Shown in pieces: positions 52,301 to 58,960 of a stretch of DNA of 64,000 nucleotides. Position 1 is the stretch's first letter; each line of letters starts with the position of its first letter. Under the pieces are notes generated by a model. The model searched no databases and was not told the origin of the DNA. It saw only the letters and a program-made list of their open reading frames with translations. The position numbers were made by a program, and so were the translations under genes. This DNA is from an uncultured Bacteroidota bacterium (lineage in GTDB: Bacteria > Bacteroidota > Bacteroidia > Bacteroidales > F082). The DNA lies in assembly GCA_900542475.1 (NCBI GenBank), contig UQNO01000001.1:1-64000 (forward strand), in the 5' to 3' direction.

Positions 52301-53664
52301 TGAGCAGAGAAAAGAGGGGGAAAGCCGTCGATAGCATCGAGAAAAAAGAATTGCATCGCGACAAAAACGGCAAACTGCGATTCAATCCGCCAATGCCGCT
52401 CGGTGAATTTCGTGCCGAAGCAAAACGCCAATTGGAAAACATTTTGGTTTCCATCAAAGCAAAAAACAAAGTTGCTACTCGCAATATGAATAAAGCGAAT
52501 AACAAAGCGACTACTGAAATCATTGACAAAAACGGCAATAAGAAGACAATCAAGGGACAATTGACACTCACGCCACGCGGGCGACTGCACAATGAAACAA
52601 TTTACGGTTGCATCAAACAATATGCGACAAAAATCGAGAAAGTAGGAGGCTCGTTTAATGCCGACAAAATTGCAACAGTTGCTTGCAAGCGGTATCGCGA
52701 GGCTTTATTAGAACGTCTGTCGATGTTTAACGGCGATGCAACAAAGGCATTTACAGGCAAAAACAGTCTTGAGAAAACCCCGATTTTCCTTGACGAGTTG
52801 CAGACTGAACAAGTGCCGGCAAAAGTAAAAACGGTTAATTTCGAGAATGTTTATACTATTCGAAAAGAAATCACAAAGGATTTGAAGGTAGAAAAGGTGA
52901 TTGACTCCCGCATTCGCAAAATACTCGAACAAAGATTGACAGAGTTTGGAGGAGATGCCGTCAAGGCTTTTTCCAACCTTGATGAAAACCCAATTTGGCT
53001 AAACAAAGAAAAAGGAATTCAAATAAAGCGTGTTGCTATTTCCGGCGTCAGCAATGCCGAAGCCTTGCACCAAAAACGAGACCATCACGGACAATTGGTA
53101 TTAGATGATAATGGTCGGCCGCAACCAGTAGATTTTGTAAGCACAGGCAACAACCATCATGTGGCTGTTTATAGGAAACCAAAGTTGGACAAGAATGGAC
53201 GACAAATCATGGATGAAGATGGCAACTTGCAATACGAATTAGATGAGAATATTGTTTCATTTTACGAAGCAACATCTCGGGCCATGCTTGGATTACCCGT
53301 AATTGACAAAGCATACAAACGAGAAGAAGGCTGGCATTTCTTATTCACAATGAAACAAAATGAATATTTTGTGTTTCCACGATATGACGAGGATGGGAAT
53401 ATGACATTCAATCCTCTGGATTATGACGAGAATTGGTATAAGAATCCATCCAATTATGCAATAATAAGTCCGAATTTGTTTAGGGTACAAAAAATAGCTA
53501 CAAAGAATTATATGTTTCGACATCATCTTGAAACGGTTGTTGGTGAACCAAAAGTTTTAAGAGATATAACATGGAAATTAATTCAGACACCTTCAAATTT
53601 AAATGGAATTGTTAAGGTTAGAATTAATCACATAGGTCAAATCGTATCAGTGGGAGAGTATTAA
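49327..53664 (+). CDS. cas9: CRISPR-associated endonuclease Cas9, type II-C
   Basis: RNA-guided DNA endonuclease that cuts invading DNA with crRNA and tracrRNA. At 1445 aa it is in the large Bacteroidetes II-C group. RuvC-I has D8 in LGLDLGTNSIGWAV. The Arg-rich bridge helix is at about 61-80 (RTLKRSMRRNLQRYKLRR). RuvC-II has E694 in IRIELARD. HNH has D775-I-E-H778 in EFDIEHIIPKA with the later N-x-x-N-K-S segment. RuvC-III has H949 and D952 in RHHAMDAL. All catalytic residues are present, so it should be active. The long C-terminal part (about 1060-1445) holds the PAM-interacting region. cas1 starts 1 base after the stop. Confidence 0.98.
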   Translation: MKKILGLDLGTNSIGWAVVNEAENKDEKSSIVKLGVRVNPLTVDEQQNFEKGKSITTNAERTLKRSMRRNLQRYKLRRDALVDILKQHGFIDDDTILSENGNKTTFETYRLRAKAATEEVSLEEVARILLMINKKRGYKSSRKAKNDEDGQLIDGMEVAKQLYDNHQTPGQFVLELLRKGKKQAPDFYRSDLQAEFDRIWNFQKQFYPNILTDELQDNLKGKNEKQTWAICEKPFGIEGIKRTTKGEELKRENYEWRSKSLSEKMDLEELAVVLQKINSQINNSSGYLGEISDRSKELFFKHQTVGQYQMAELDKNPNYRLKNQVFYRQDYLDEFETIWKTQAKFHKEMTLELKKEIRDVVIFYQRPLKSQKGLISICELENKQIEIEIEGKKKLKTIGPRVCPKSSPLFQEFKIWQTLNNIKVSGKVCSNKQTESINGSRELYQEEKERLFAELNLKEKLSKTEALKLLFENWKELDLNFKDIDGNKTNAALFKAYQKILELSDNGEYDFSKMNAQEIMQHVGKIFKEHGYNTDILHFDASLEGKSFEQQPAYQLWHLLYSFEGDKTKTGNEHLIDKLMSIYGFDRDSAKILANVTFIDDYGSLSAKAMRKILPYMKDGNGYDVACVYAGYEKHSKSSLTKKEIDNKVLKDKLDVLPKNSLRNPVVEKILNQMVHVVNSVTSTYGKPDEIRIELARDLKKSAKERKELTNTINKTTREHEAYRNILQKEFGIKNPTRNDIIRYKLYLELKDNGFKTLYSNTYIPQEKLFSKEFDIEHIIPKAKLFDDSFSNKTIEAGNVNRNKSNQTAYDYVLKEYHEKGAEEYKARIEKLFGNGNISKAKRNKLLMREIDIPDGFIDRDLRDSQYIAKKAREILGNVVKVVIPTTGSVTDRLREDWQLVDVMKELNLPKYNELGLVEDEEHIDYATGEIRYVKKIKDWTKRNDHRHHAMDALTIAFTKHSFIQYLNNLNARVEKGVDDYIDLDYVEISTLSREKRGKAVDSIEKKELHRDKNGKLRFNPPMPLGEFRAEAKRQLENILVSIKAKNKVATRNMNKANNKATTEIIDKNGNKKTIKGQLTLTPRGRLHNETIYGCIKQYATKIEKVGGSFNADKIATVACKRYREALLERLSMFNGDATKAFTGKNSLEKTPIFLDELQTEQVPAKVKTVNFENVYTIRKEITKDLKVEKVIDSRIRKILEQRLTEFGGDAVKAFSNLDENPIWLNKEKGIQIKRVAISGVSNAEALHQKRDHHGQLVLDDNGRPQPVDFVSTGNNHHVAVYRKPKLDKNGRQIMDEDGNLQYELDENIVSFYEATSRAMLGLPVIDKAYKREEGWHFLFTMKQNEYFVFPRYDEDGNMTFNPLDYDENWYKNPSNYAIISPNLFRVQKIATKNYMFRHHLETVVGEPKVLRDITWKLIQTPSNLNGIVKVRINHIGQIVSVGEY

Positions 53665-53665
53665 A

Positions 53666-54580
53666 ATGATAAAAAAGACGCTCTTTTTCGGCAACCCCGC
53701 CTATCTGTCGGTTAAAAACTCGCAGCTGGTTGTAAAACGAACCGATTCCGACACAAAGGAGGCCGTTGTGGTGACTGCCCCGATTGAGGACATCGGCGTT
53801 GTGGTGCTCGAAGACCGTCAGATTACCGTTACAAACGTGGCCTTGGACGCATTGCTGCAAAACAATTGCGCTGTAATAACTTGCGATGAAAAACACATGC
53901 CTGCCGGAATGTTGTTGCCTCTTGAAGGAAATACAATCCAGAGTGAAAGATTTCGCAATCAGATTGAGGCGTCATTGCCTTTGAAGAAACAGTTGTGGCA
54001 GCAGACGGTGCAGGCGAAGATACGGAATCAGGCATCTGTGCTGAAAAGGTTGAGCGGCGTTGAAGCGGGGTGTATGTTGGCATGGGCAAACGATGTAAAG
54101 AGCGGTGACAGCGAAAACCTTGAGGGCAGGGCGGCGGCATATTATTGGAGAAACATTTTCCCGAATTTGCCGGGGTTCACGCGCGACAGGGAGGGAGAGA
54201 CACCCAATAGCCTATTGAACTATGGATATGCCATTGTCAGGGCTGTTATCGCGCGGGCTTTGGTTGCAAGCGGACTTTTGCCCACTCTGGGAATCCATCA
54301 TCATAACAGATACAATGCCTATTGCCTGGCAGACGACATCATGGAACCATATCGGCCGTATGTAGATGAATTGGTGTTAAATATTATGCAAAGCGAAATG
54401 GATTATGGCGAACTCACGCCAGAATTGAAACGGCAATTGTTAGGACTTCCTGTGACGGAGGTGGTAATTGGCGGGCAACGCAGTCCGATGATGGTGGCAG
54501 CGTCGCAGACCACGTCGTCGTTATGCAAATGTTTTTCAGGTGAACTTCGGAAATTGGCATATCCGACGATGGAAATCTGA
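53666..54580 (+). CDS. cas1: CRISPR integrase Cas1, type II
   Basis: Catalytic subunit of the Cas1-Cas2 complex that inserts new spacers. The 304-aa protein has an N-terminal beta domain and a C-terminal helical domain. The metal-binding residues are visible: E153 in NLEGRAA, His in LGIHHHNRYNAYCLADD (about 211-213) and the Asp pair at 223-224 before IMEPYRPYVDE. It begins 1 base after cas9, and its TGA overlaps the cas2 ATG by one base. Confidence 0.97.
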   Translation: MIKKTLFFGNPAYLSVKNSQLVVKRTDSDTKEAVVVTAPIEDIGVVVLEDRQITVTNVALDALLQNNCAVITCDEKHMPAGMLLPLEGNTIQSERFRNQIEASLPLKKQLWQQTVQAKIRNQASVLKRLSGVEAGCMLAWANDVKSGDSENLEGRAAAYYWRNIFPNLPGFTRDREGETPNSLLNYGYAIVRAVIARALVASGLLPTLGIHHHNRYNAYCLADDIMEPYRPYVDELVLNIMQSEMDYGELTPELKRQLLGLPVTEVVIGGQRSPMMVAASQTTSSLCKCFSGELRKLAYPTMEI

Positions 54581-54912
54581 TGGATAGGTTTAGTGAATAT
54601 AGAGTTATGTGGGTCATGGTGTTTTTCGATTTGCCTACTGACACGAAAAAAGAGCGAAAAGCTGCGGCGGAGTTCCGAAAGAAGTTGTTGAACGACGGCT
54701 TCACAATGTTTCAGTTTTCCATATATTTAAGGCATTGTGCGAGCATGGAAAATGCCGATGTGCACATTAAAAGGGTGAAAATGATATTGCCGGAGCACGG
54801 CGAGGTCGGGATAATGTGCGTCACGGACAAGCAATTCGGCAACATGGAGATTTTTCACAACAAAAAGGTGGGGGCGAAGAGCACTCCCGGACAGCAGTTG
54901 GAACTGTTTTGA
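54580..54912 (+). CDS. cas2: CRISPR-associated Cas2, type II
   Basis: Structural partner of Cas1 in spacer acquisition. The 110-aa protein has a ferredoxin-like fold with the conserved first strand VMVFFDLPTDTKKERK (Asp 17) and the type II pattern FQFSIYLRHCASMENADVHIKRV. There is no csn2 or cas4 after it, which fits subtype II-C. A terminator follows 22 bases later and then the array. Confidence 0.96.
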   Translation: MDRFSEYRVMWVMVFFDLPTDTKKERKAAAEFRKKLLNDGFTMFQFSIYLRHCASMENADVHIKRVKMILPEHGEVGIMCVTDKQFGNMEIFHNKKVGAKSTPGQQLELF

Positions 54913-54934
54913 GTTTCAGAAATCGTGTGGAATT

Positions 54935-54967
54935 AAAAAATCCGACTTGTTCAAGGTCGGATTTTTT
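54935..54967. terminator. Bidirectional terminator between cas2 and the CRISPR array
   Basis: AAAAAATCCGAC (54935-54946) pairs perfectly with GTCGGATTTTTT (54956-54967). It gives a T-run on both strands, so it can end the plus-strand cas transcript and minus-strand array transcripts. Confidence 0.9.
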
Positions 54968-55019
54968 AATTCTGAAACAACTTTTAACTTGTTGTGGGTC
55001 AATTATTTACAGCGATTGT
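54968..55019. other. Cas-proximal array boundary with repeat-like fragments
   Basis: Between the terminator and repeat 1, CTGAAACAAC (54973-54982) matches the end of the crRNA-sense repeat read on the plus strand. After 9 bases comes GTTGTG, like that repeat's start. ACAAC and GTTGT form a small inverted repeat. This may be a leader or anchor for spacer insertion, or a repeat relic. Confidence 0.4.
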
Positions 55020-56600
55020 GTTGTTTCAGCTGCAAATATACACAATTTTTGAAAGCAATTCACAACAAGTGGATGGATAACGTGTCGGAGGTCTTGTTGT
55101 TTCAGCTGCAAATATACACAATTTTTGAAAGCAATTCACAACCCAGCGATTGGCGTGAATTTCTTCGCACCGGTTGTTTCAGCTGCAAATATACACAATT
55201 TTTGAAAGCAATTCACAACGCACTGTGAATTATCAGTTATTAACTTAAAAGTTGTTTCAGCTGCAAATATACACAATTTTTGAAAGCAATTCACAACATT
55301 TGACGAACCAGCAGACGAGTCAGTTGTGTTGTTTCAGCTGCAAATATACACAATTTTTGAAAGCAATTCACAACCGGCAACAGTCCTCGCATGATAGTTA
55401 CTGTGTTGTTTCAGCTGCAAATATACACAATTTTTGAAAGCAATTCACAACGAGCTGTTTGTTCACGTCGTTGTAGAGGCCGTTGTTTCAGCTGCAAATA
55501 TACACAATTTTTGAAAGCAATTCACAACACATCAGACCTGTTCCCATCGAGCCTATCGGTTGTTTCAGCTGCAAATATACACAATTTTTGAAAGCAATTC
55601 ACAACTGGCGCGAACGTCTCTTTGTCAAATAGTTGTTGTTTCAGCTGCAAATATACACAATTTTTGAAAGCAATTCACAACATAGTATTCACGCGCTGGC
55701 ACGAGGACGAGTTGTTTCAGCTGCAAATATACACAATTTTTGAAAGCAATTCACAACGAACTTGAAGACAAAATCAACGAGAGGAGGTTGTTTCAGCTGC
55801 AAATATACACAATTTTTGAAAGCAATTCACAACAAAATACACATGCAAGCTCCTTACCGTCGAGTTGTTTCAGCTGCAAATATACACAATTTTTGAAAGC
55901 AATTCACAACTGCCTGCTTCTTGGCCGAATACTGGATATGTTGTTTCAGCTGCAAATATACACAATTTTTGAAAGCAATTCACAACAATTATCGGGGACA
56001 TCACCGCACCTGCCGTGTTGTTTCAGCTGCAAATATACACAATTTTTGAAAGCAATTCACAACCTATCTTTTAAAATTTTATTTAAATAATTGTTGTTTC
56101 AGCTGCAAATATACACAATTTTTGAAAGCAATTCACAACATCCGAGTTGATGACATTGTAATCAACCGTGTTGTTTCAGCTGCAAATATACACAATTTTT
56201 GAAAGCAATTCACAACGGCGACGACTTGAATTATTATTTCGGGTCGAGTTGTTTCAGCTGCAAATATACACAATTTTTGAAAGCAATTCACAACATTTCC
56301 ATCAAGGTTCTCATTTTTTAATTGGTTGTTTCAGCTGCAAATATACACAATTTTTGAAAGCAATTCACAACAAATAATTAACATTATGCGCCTTTTGGCG
56401 GTTGTTTCAGCTGCAAATATACACAATTTTTGAAAGCAATTCACAACTTCCGACGTTCAAAAATTTTTAAAACGCCTGTTGTTTCAGCTGCAAATATACA
56501 CAATTTTTGAAAGCAATTCACAACCAATGACGACTATTCGCAAGACTACGGCAGTTGTTTCAGCTGCAAATATACACAATTTTTGAAAGCAATTCACAAC
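55020..56600 (-). CRISPR. CRISPR array, 21 repeats and 20 spacers, type II-C
   Basis: Twenty-one identical 47-nt repeats (plus strand begins GTTGTTTCAG and ends GCAATTCACAAC) separated by spacers of 29-31 nt. Repeats start at 55020, 55096, 55173, 55251, 55328, 55405, 55482, 55559, 55635, 55711, 55787, 55864, 55940, 56017, 56093, 56170, 56248, 56325, 56401, 56478 and 56554. The tracrRNA anti-repeat pairs with the reverse complement, so crRNAs are read from the minus strand (repeat GTTGTGAATTGC...). In that sense repeat positions 27-34 read TATATTTG, a TAnnTTTG promoter element, with TTG at 2-4, 22 nt upstream. All spacers differ. Confidence 0.98.
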
Positions 56601-56611
56601 AGGTTAGTCAA

Positions 56612-56767
56612 TCAAAAGATTTTGCGGATGTCTCTTGGAAACTTGCCTGTACAGGGGTCTTCTTTCCCAAGAACCCATTTGACAAGGGAAGATATAAAGC
56701 CGACGCATAAAGCCAGCAGCCCGAAGCCGATGACAACGTATAATATGATGGCCAATATCTTTATCAT
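56612..56767 (-). CDS. Small membrane peptide encoded between two CRISPR repeats
   Basis: A 51-aa product with a hydrophobic first half (MIKILAIILYVVIGFGLLAL and a further nonpolar stretch to about residue 32) and a polar, Lys/Arg-rich end with two Cys (about 21 and 39). It is predicted to be a single-pass or hairpin inner-membrane peptide of unknown function. The gene lies in the 188-base gap between array repeat 21 and a solitary repeat. The solitary repeat's TATATTTG lies about 35 bases upstream of the ATG, so it is the likely promoter. A longer reading from 56842 would start inside the repeat and is rejected. Confidence 0.55.
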   Translation of the reverse strand: MIKILAIILYVVIGFGLLALCVGFISSLVKWVLGKEDPCTGKFPRDIRKIF

Positions 56768-56788
56768 TTGAATGATTTTTTTGCAAAG

Positions 56789-56835
56789 GTTGTTCCAGCT
56801 GCAAATATACACAATTTTTGAAAGCAATTCACAAC
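56789..56835 (-). repeat. Solitary CRISPR repeat 1, with promoter element
   Basis: All 47 bases match the array repeat except position 7 on the plus strand (T to C), and the orientation is the same. Minus-strand TATATTTG is at 56802-56809. It is preceded on the plus strand by CAAAG, a flank shared with solitary repeat 2. It is 11 bases after the stop of the 226-aa gene and 21 bases before the ATG of the 51-aa peptide. Confidence 0.95.
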
Positions 56836-56846
56836 AAAACAATAGT

Positions 56847-57527
56847 TTATTTACGACCCTTCTTGCCTTCGGGCGTGAATAGCTTTCGCCAGTCCTGATA
56901 AGGCACTTCGAAATAGAAGCTGTCTATCAGTTCCACGAATATGCCGAAACGGAATCGCACTACATCCTTGCCGTCCGACCCCGTGAAGCGTCTGACCGTG
57001 ATAAACGGCTCTGGCTGGGTCGCTCCAGCCGTCGGTAGAAGGTCTTTGCTCAACATCAGGAAAAACGGGAATGAATAGTCGCGGTTGTCCTGACACATGG
57101 CGTTGACGAACTGCGGAGTGACGGTGTAGGTCTCCCCTGTCGCAAGGCTGTCGAGCCTATTGTAGTCGTTCACGGACAGCAGCACCTGATACATCATTCT
57201 TTTATGTTTCCATTCAAGACGCAGTTCTGGGTATTGCCAATAATAGTCGTGGCGGTCAACGAACAGGAACGTTCTGCCGTCAGTCTTGCCTATGAACATC
57301 GTCGAGAAGTTCTCACAGGCAACACCTTCGCCCTGATATATGAGTTTGTTGCACTTGCGGCTCTTCCACGAGCTGCCCTCCTGTTCCCAATAGCGGGCGT
57401 TGTCGAGGTTCTTCGAAGCGTAAGTCAGGAACGGCATGGGGGTTGCCGTCCTGTCCTGTGCGGCGATCGTCAGCGTGCTACCTATTATAATAATCGCCAA
57501 GAGGCACAATTTGCGGGCTGTGTTCAT
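56847..57527 (-). CDS. Exported protein of unknown function, co-transcribed with an XRE regulator
   Basis: I do not recognise this 226-aa protein. It has a Sec signal peptide (MNTARKLCLLAIIIIGSTLT, cleavage near AAQ), so it should be periplasmic or secreted. The mature part is rich in aromatic residues and beta strands (FLFVDRHDYYWQYPELRLEW, VRFRFGIFVELIDSFYFEV) and ends in a basic tail. It has three Cys in the mature part and no enzyme motif seen. Its ATG overlaps the TGA of the upstream XRE gene (ATGA at 57524-57527), so the two are translationally coupled. A solitary CRISPR repeat begins 11 bases after its stop. Confidence 0.72.
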   Translation of the reverse strand: MNTARKLCLLAIIIIGSTLTIAAQDRTATPMPFLTYASKNLDNARYWEQEGSSWKSRKCNKLIYQGEGVACENFSTMFIGKTDGRTFLFVDRHDYYWQYPELRLEWKHKRMMYQVLLSVNDYNRLDSLATGETYTVTPQFVNAMCQDNRDYSFPFFLMLSKDLLPTAGATQPEPFITVRRFTGSDGKDVVRFRFGIFVELIDSFYFEVPYQDWRKLFTPEGKKGRK

Positions 57528-57886
57528 CTTTCCTCCAGTCTTGACAATATACGTTCTATTCTTTCGTCACGTTTGTTCAGAGCGTCAAGCTGGCTCTCAA
57601 GCACGTCGAGCTGGCGGTTCATAATTTTCTGCTGCTTGAGGATGACATCAAGGAATCGCTCCGTCCCGAGCGTTGCTATGTCCTGTGGAGTCAGATTCAC
57701 ACCTTCTTCGGAAGGCGAAACGCTTTCGTAATCACCGAACATCTTCTGCAACAGCTTCAATGCACTTTCTGGGATTGTTTTTCCGCGTTCCCAATTCTGA
57801 ACCGTGCGCAACGTAACTCCGCATTTATCAGCAAGTTCCTGCTGTGTCAGGTTGTACTTTGTTCTTATTTTTTTTACATCTGCCAT
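57524..57886 (-). CDS. XRE-family helix-turn-helix regulator with C-terminal coiled coil
   Basis: A 120-aa DNA-binding protein. Residues about 1-55 form a Cro/CI-type HTH (KIRTKYNLTQQELADKCGV, then TLRTVQNWERGKTIP). Residues about 80-120 form a charged coiled coil (QKIMNRQLDVLESQLDALNK), probably for dimerisation. ATG 57886 is chosen, since an in-frame start at 57922 lies inside the solitary CRISPR repeat. That repeat's TATATTTG is about 34 bases upstream and is the likely promoter. It overlaps the exported 226-aa protein gene by four bases. It may regulate its own operon. Confidence 0.85.
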   Translation of the reverse strand: MADVKKIRTKYNLTQQELADKCGVTLRTVQNWERGKTIPESALKLLQKMFGDYESVSPSEEGVNLTPQDIATLGTERFLDVILKQQKIMNRQLDVLESQLDALNKRDERIERILSRLEER

Positions 57887-57906
57887 AATCGTTTGTAAAT
57901 TCAAAG

Positions 57907-57953
57907 GTTGTTCCAGCTGCAAATATACACAATTTTTGAAAGCAATTCACAAT
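57907..57953 (-). repeat. Solitary CRISPR repeat 2, with promoter element
   Basis: It matches the array repeat at 45 of 47 positions. Changes on the plus strand are position 7 (T to C, shared with solitary repeat 1) and the last base (C to T). Minus-strand TATATTTG is at 57920-57927. It lies 20 bases before the XRE ATG. Its flank CAAAG is shared with the other solitary repeat. A changed last base is typical of a terminal repeat of an array. Confidence 0.95.
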
Positions 57954-58101
57954 ACCTCGACGCGTCAACGCGGATTCCTTATTTCGGCATGCAACGACAT
58001 GTGCAACCAGCCGACGCAGAAGGCGATGAAGATGGGGCTGTTTGAAATCAAAAAGACTTCCAATAAAAATTCAGAATATGAAATTAGTTGTTTTGACGGT
58101 G
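57954..58101. other. Stretch with a possible 3' gene fragment
   Basis: A plus-strand reading frame open through the repeat ends at 58115 with a coding-like stretch (MCNQPTQKAMKMGLFEIKKT, starting at about 58000). It has no plausible promoter and its upstream part is repeat sequence. It may be the tail of a gene cut by formation of the repeat region, or chance. Confidence 0.3.
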
Positions 58102-58109
58102 CAAAGATA
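58102..58109 (-). promoter_or_regulatory. -7-like element reading toward solitary repeat 2
   Basis: Minus-strand TATCTTTG followed by GCACC and, 9 bases on, AAAACAAC. It would transcribe across 58100-57954 into the repeat region and could be an external array promoter. The segment looks like a worn half-repeat. Confidence 0.45.
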
Positions 58110-58122
58110 CGGTAAAATTCAT

Positions 58123-58130
58123 TATCTTTG
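58123..58130 (+). promoter_or_regulatory. -7 element of the ADP-ribosylglycohydrolase gene
   Basis: TATCTTTG, 42 bases before the ATG at 58173. It is divergent from the minus-strand element 13 bases away. Confidence 0.6.
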
Positions 58131-58172
58131 CGGCGAAGCTGTCAACAGCTGATAAATTAAAAACAAGAAGTT

Positions 58173-58958
58173 ATGTTAGGCGCAATTATCGGTGACATAG
58201 TAGGCTCAAAGTATGAGTTTAACAACATCAAAACAAAAAATTTTGAGTTGTTTTCTGATGGGTGTTCTTACACGGACGACACAATAATGACAGTGGCGGT
58301 GGCTGAATGGCTAATGACATCAAGCCATGCACAATGCCTGATTAGCATTATGAGGGAGTATGGAAGGAATTATCCGTTCCCACAAGGCGGTTATGGCGGC
58401 TCGTTTGCCCGCTGGCTGCGTGATGCAAACCCATTGCCGTATTACAGCTTCGGAAATGGAGCTGCCATGCGTGTGTCACCTGTAGGGATGATTTATGATG
58501 ATGCAGAGACAACAGAGTGTATGGCTGGTCTGACCGCATCAGTCACACACGACCATCCTGAAGGTTTCAAGGGTGCAAAGTCGGTCGCTCATGCCATGTG
58601 GATGGCCCGGCACTCATACAGTAAGGAAGCGATACGTGATGAGATAGAAAGAATATTTGGTTATGATTTGCACATGAGCTGCGATGACATCAGACCGACA
58701 TACATGTTCAATGAGACGTGCCAAGGTACAGTGCCACAAGCAATAGTGGCGTTTCTTGACAGCACCGACTTTGAAGATGCCATCCGCAATGCCGTGTCAC
58801 TGGGCGGTGACAGTGATACGCTTGCAGCCATAACAGGCAGCATTGCCGAAGCATATTACGGTCTCCCTGATGATTTGTGCAAAAAGGCAATGTCATATTT
58901 GCCGGATGAATTTAAAGATATAATTGATAGATTTTACAAAACACTGAAAAACAAGTAG
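58173..58958 (+). CDS. ADP-ribosylglycohydrolase family protein
   Basis: Cleaves ADP-ribose from modified proteins or small molecules (DraG/ARH fold). The 261-aa all-helical protein starts with the typical MLGAIIGDIVGSKYEF. It carries the metal-binding TDDT (residues 34-37) and the second Asp pair in GGDSDTLAAITG near the C-terminus, so both halves of the di-magnesium site are present. Such proteins occur as housekeeping enzymes and as immunity proteins against ADP-ribosylating toxins; no toxin gene is seen here. It is next to the CRISPR region but has its own promoter on the other strand. Confidence 0.9.
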   Translation: MLGAIIGDIVGSKYEFNNIKTKNFELFSDGCSYTDDTIMTVAVAEWLMTSSHAQCLISIMREYGRNYPFPQGGYGGSFARWLRDANPLPYYSFGNGAAMRVSPVGMIYDDAETTECMAGLTASVTHDHPEGFKGAKSVAHAMWMARHSYSKEAIRDEIERIFGYDLHMSCDDIRPTYMFNETCQGTVPQAIVAFLDSTDFEDAIRNAVSLGGDSDTLAAITGSIAEAYYGLPDDLCKKAMSYLPDEFKDIIDRFYKTLKNK

Positions 58959-58960
58959 TT

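Noticed and set aside
54947..56377. Plus-strand open frames through the CRISPR array
   Set aside because: They are repeated translations of the same 47-nt repeat and have no gene-like features.
57804..58115. 103-aa plus-strand frame across solitary repeat 2
   Set aside because: It runs antisense to the XRE gene and through the repeat; only its end has coding-like quality and is noted as a possible remnant.
58173..58958. ADP-ribosylglycohydrolase as part of a toxin-immunity pair
   Set aside because: No ADP-ribosyltransferase gene is adjacent, and the only neighbour is a short decayed frame.
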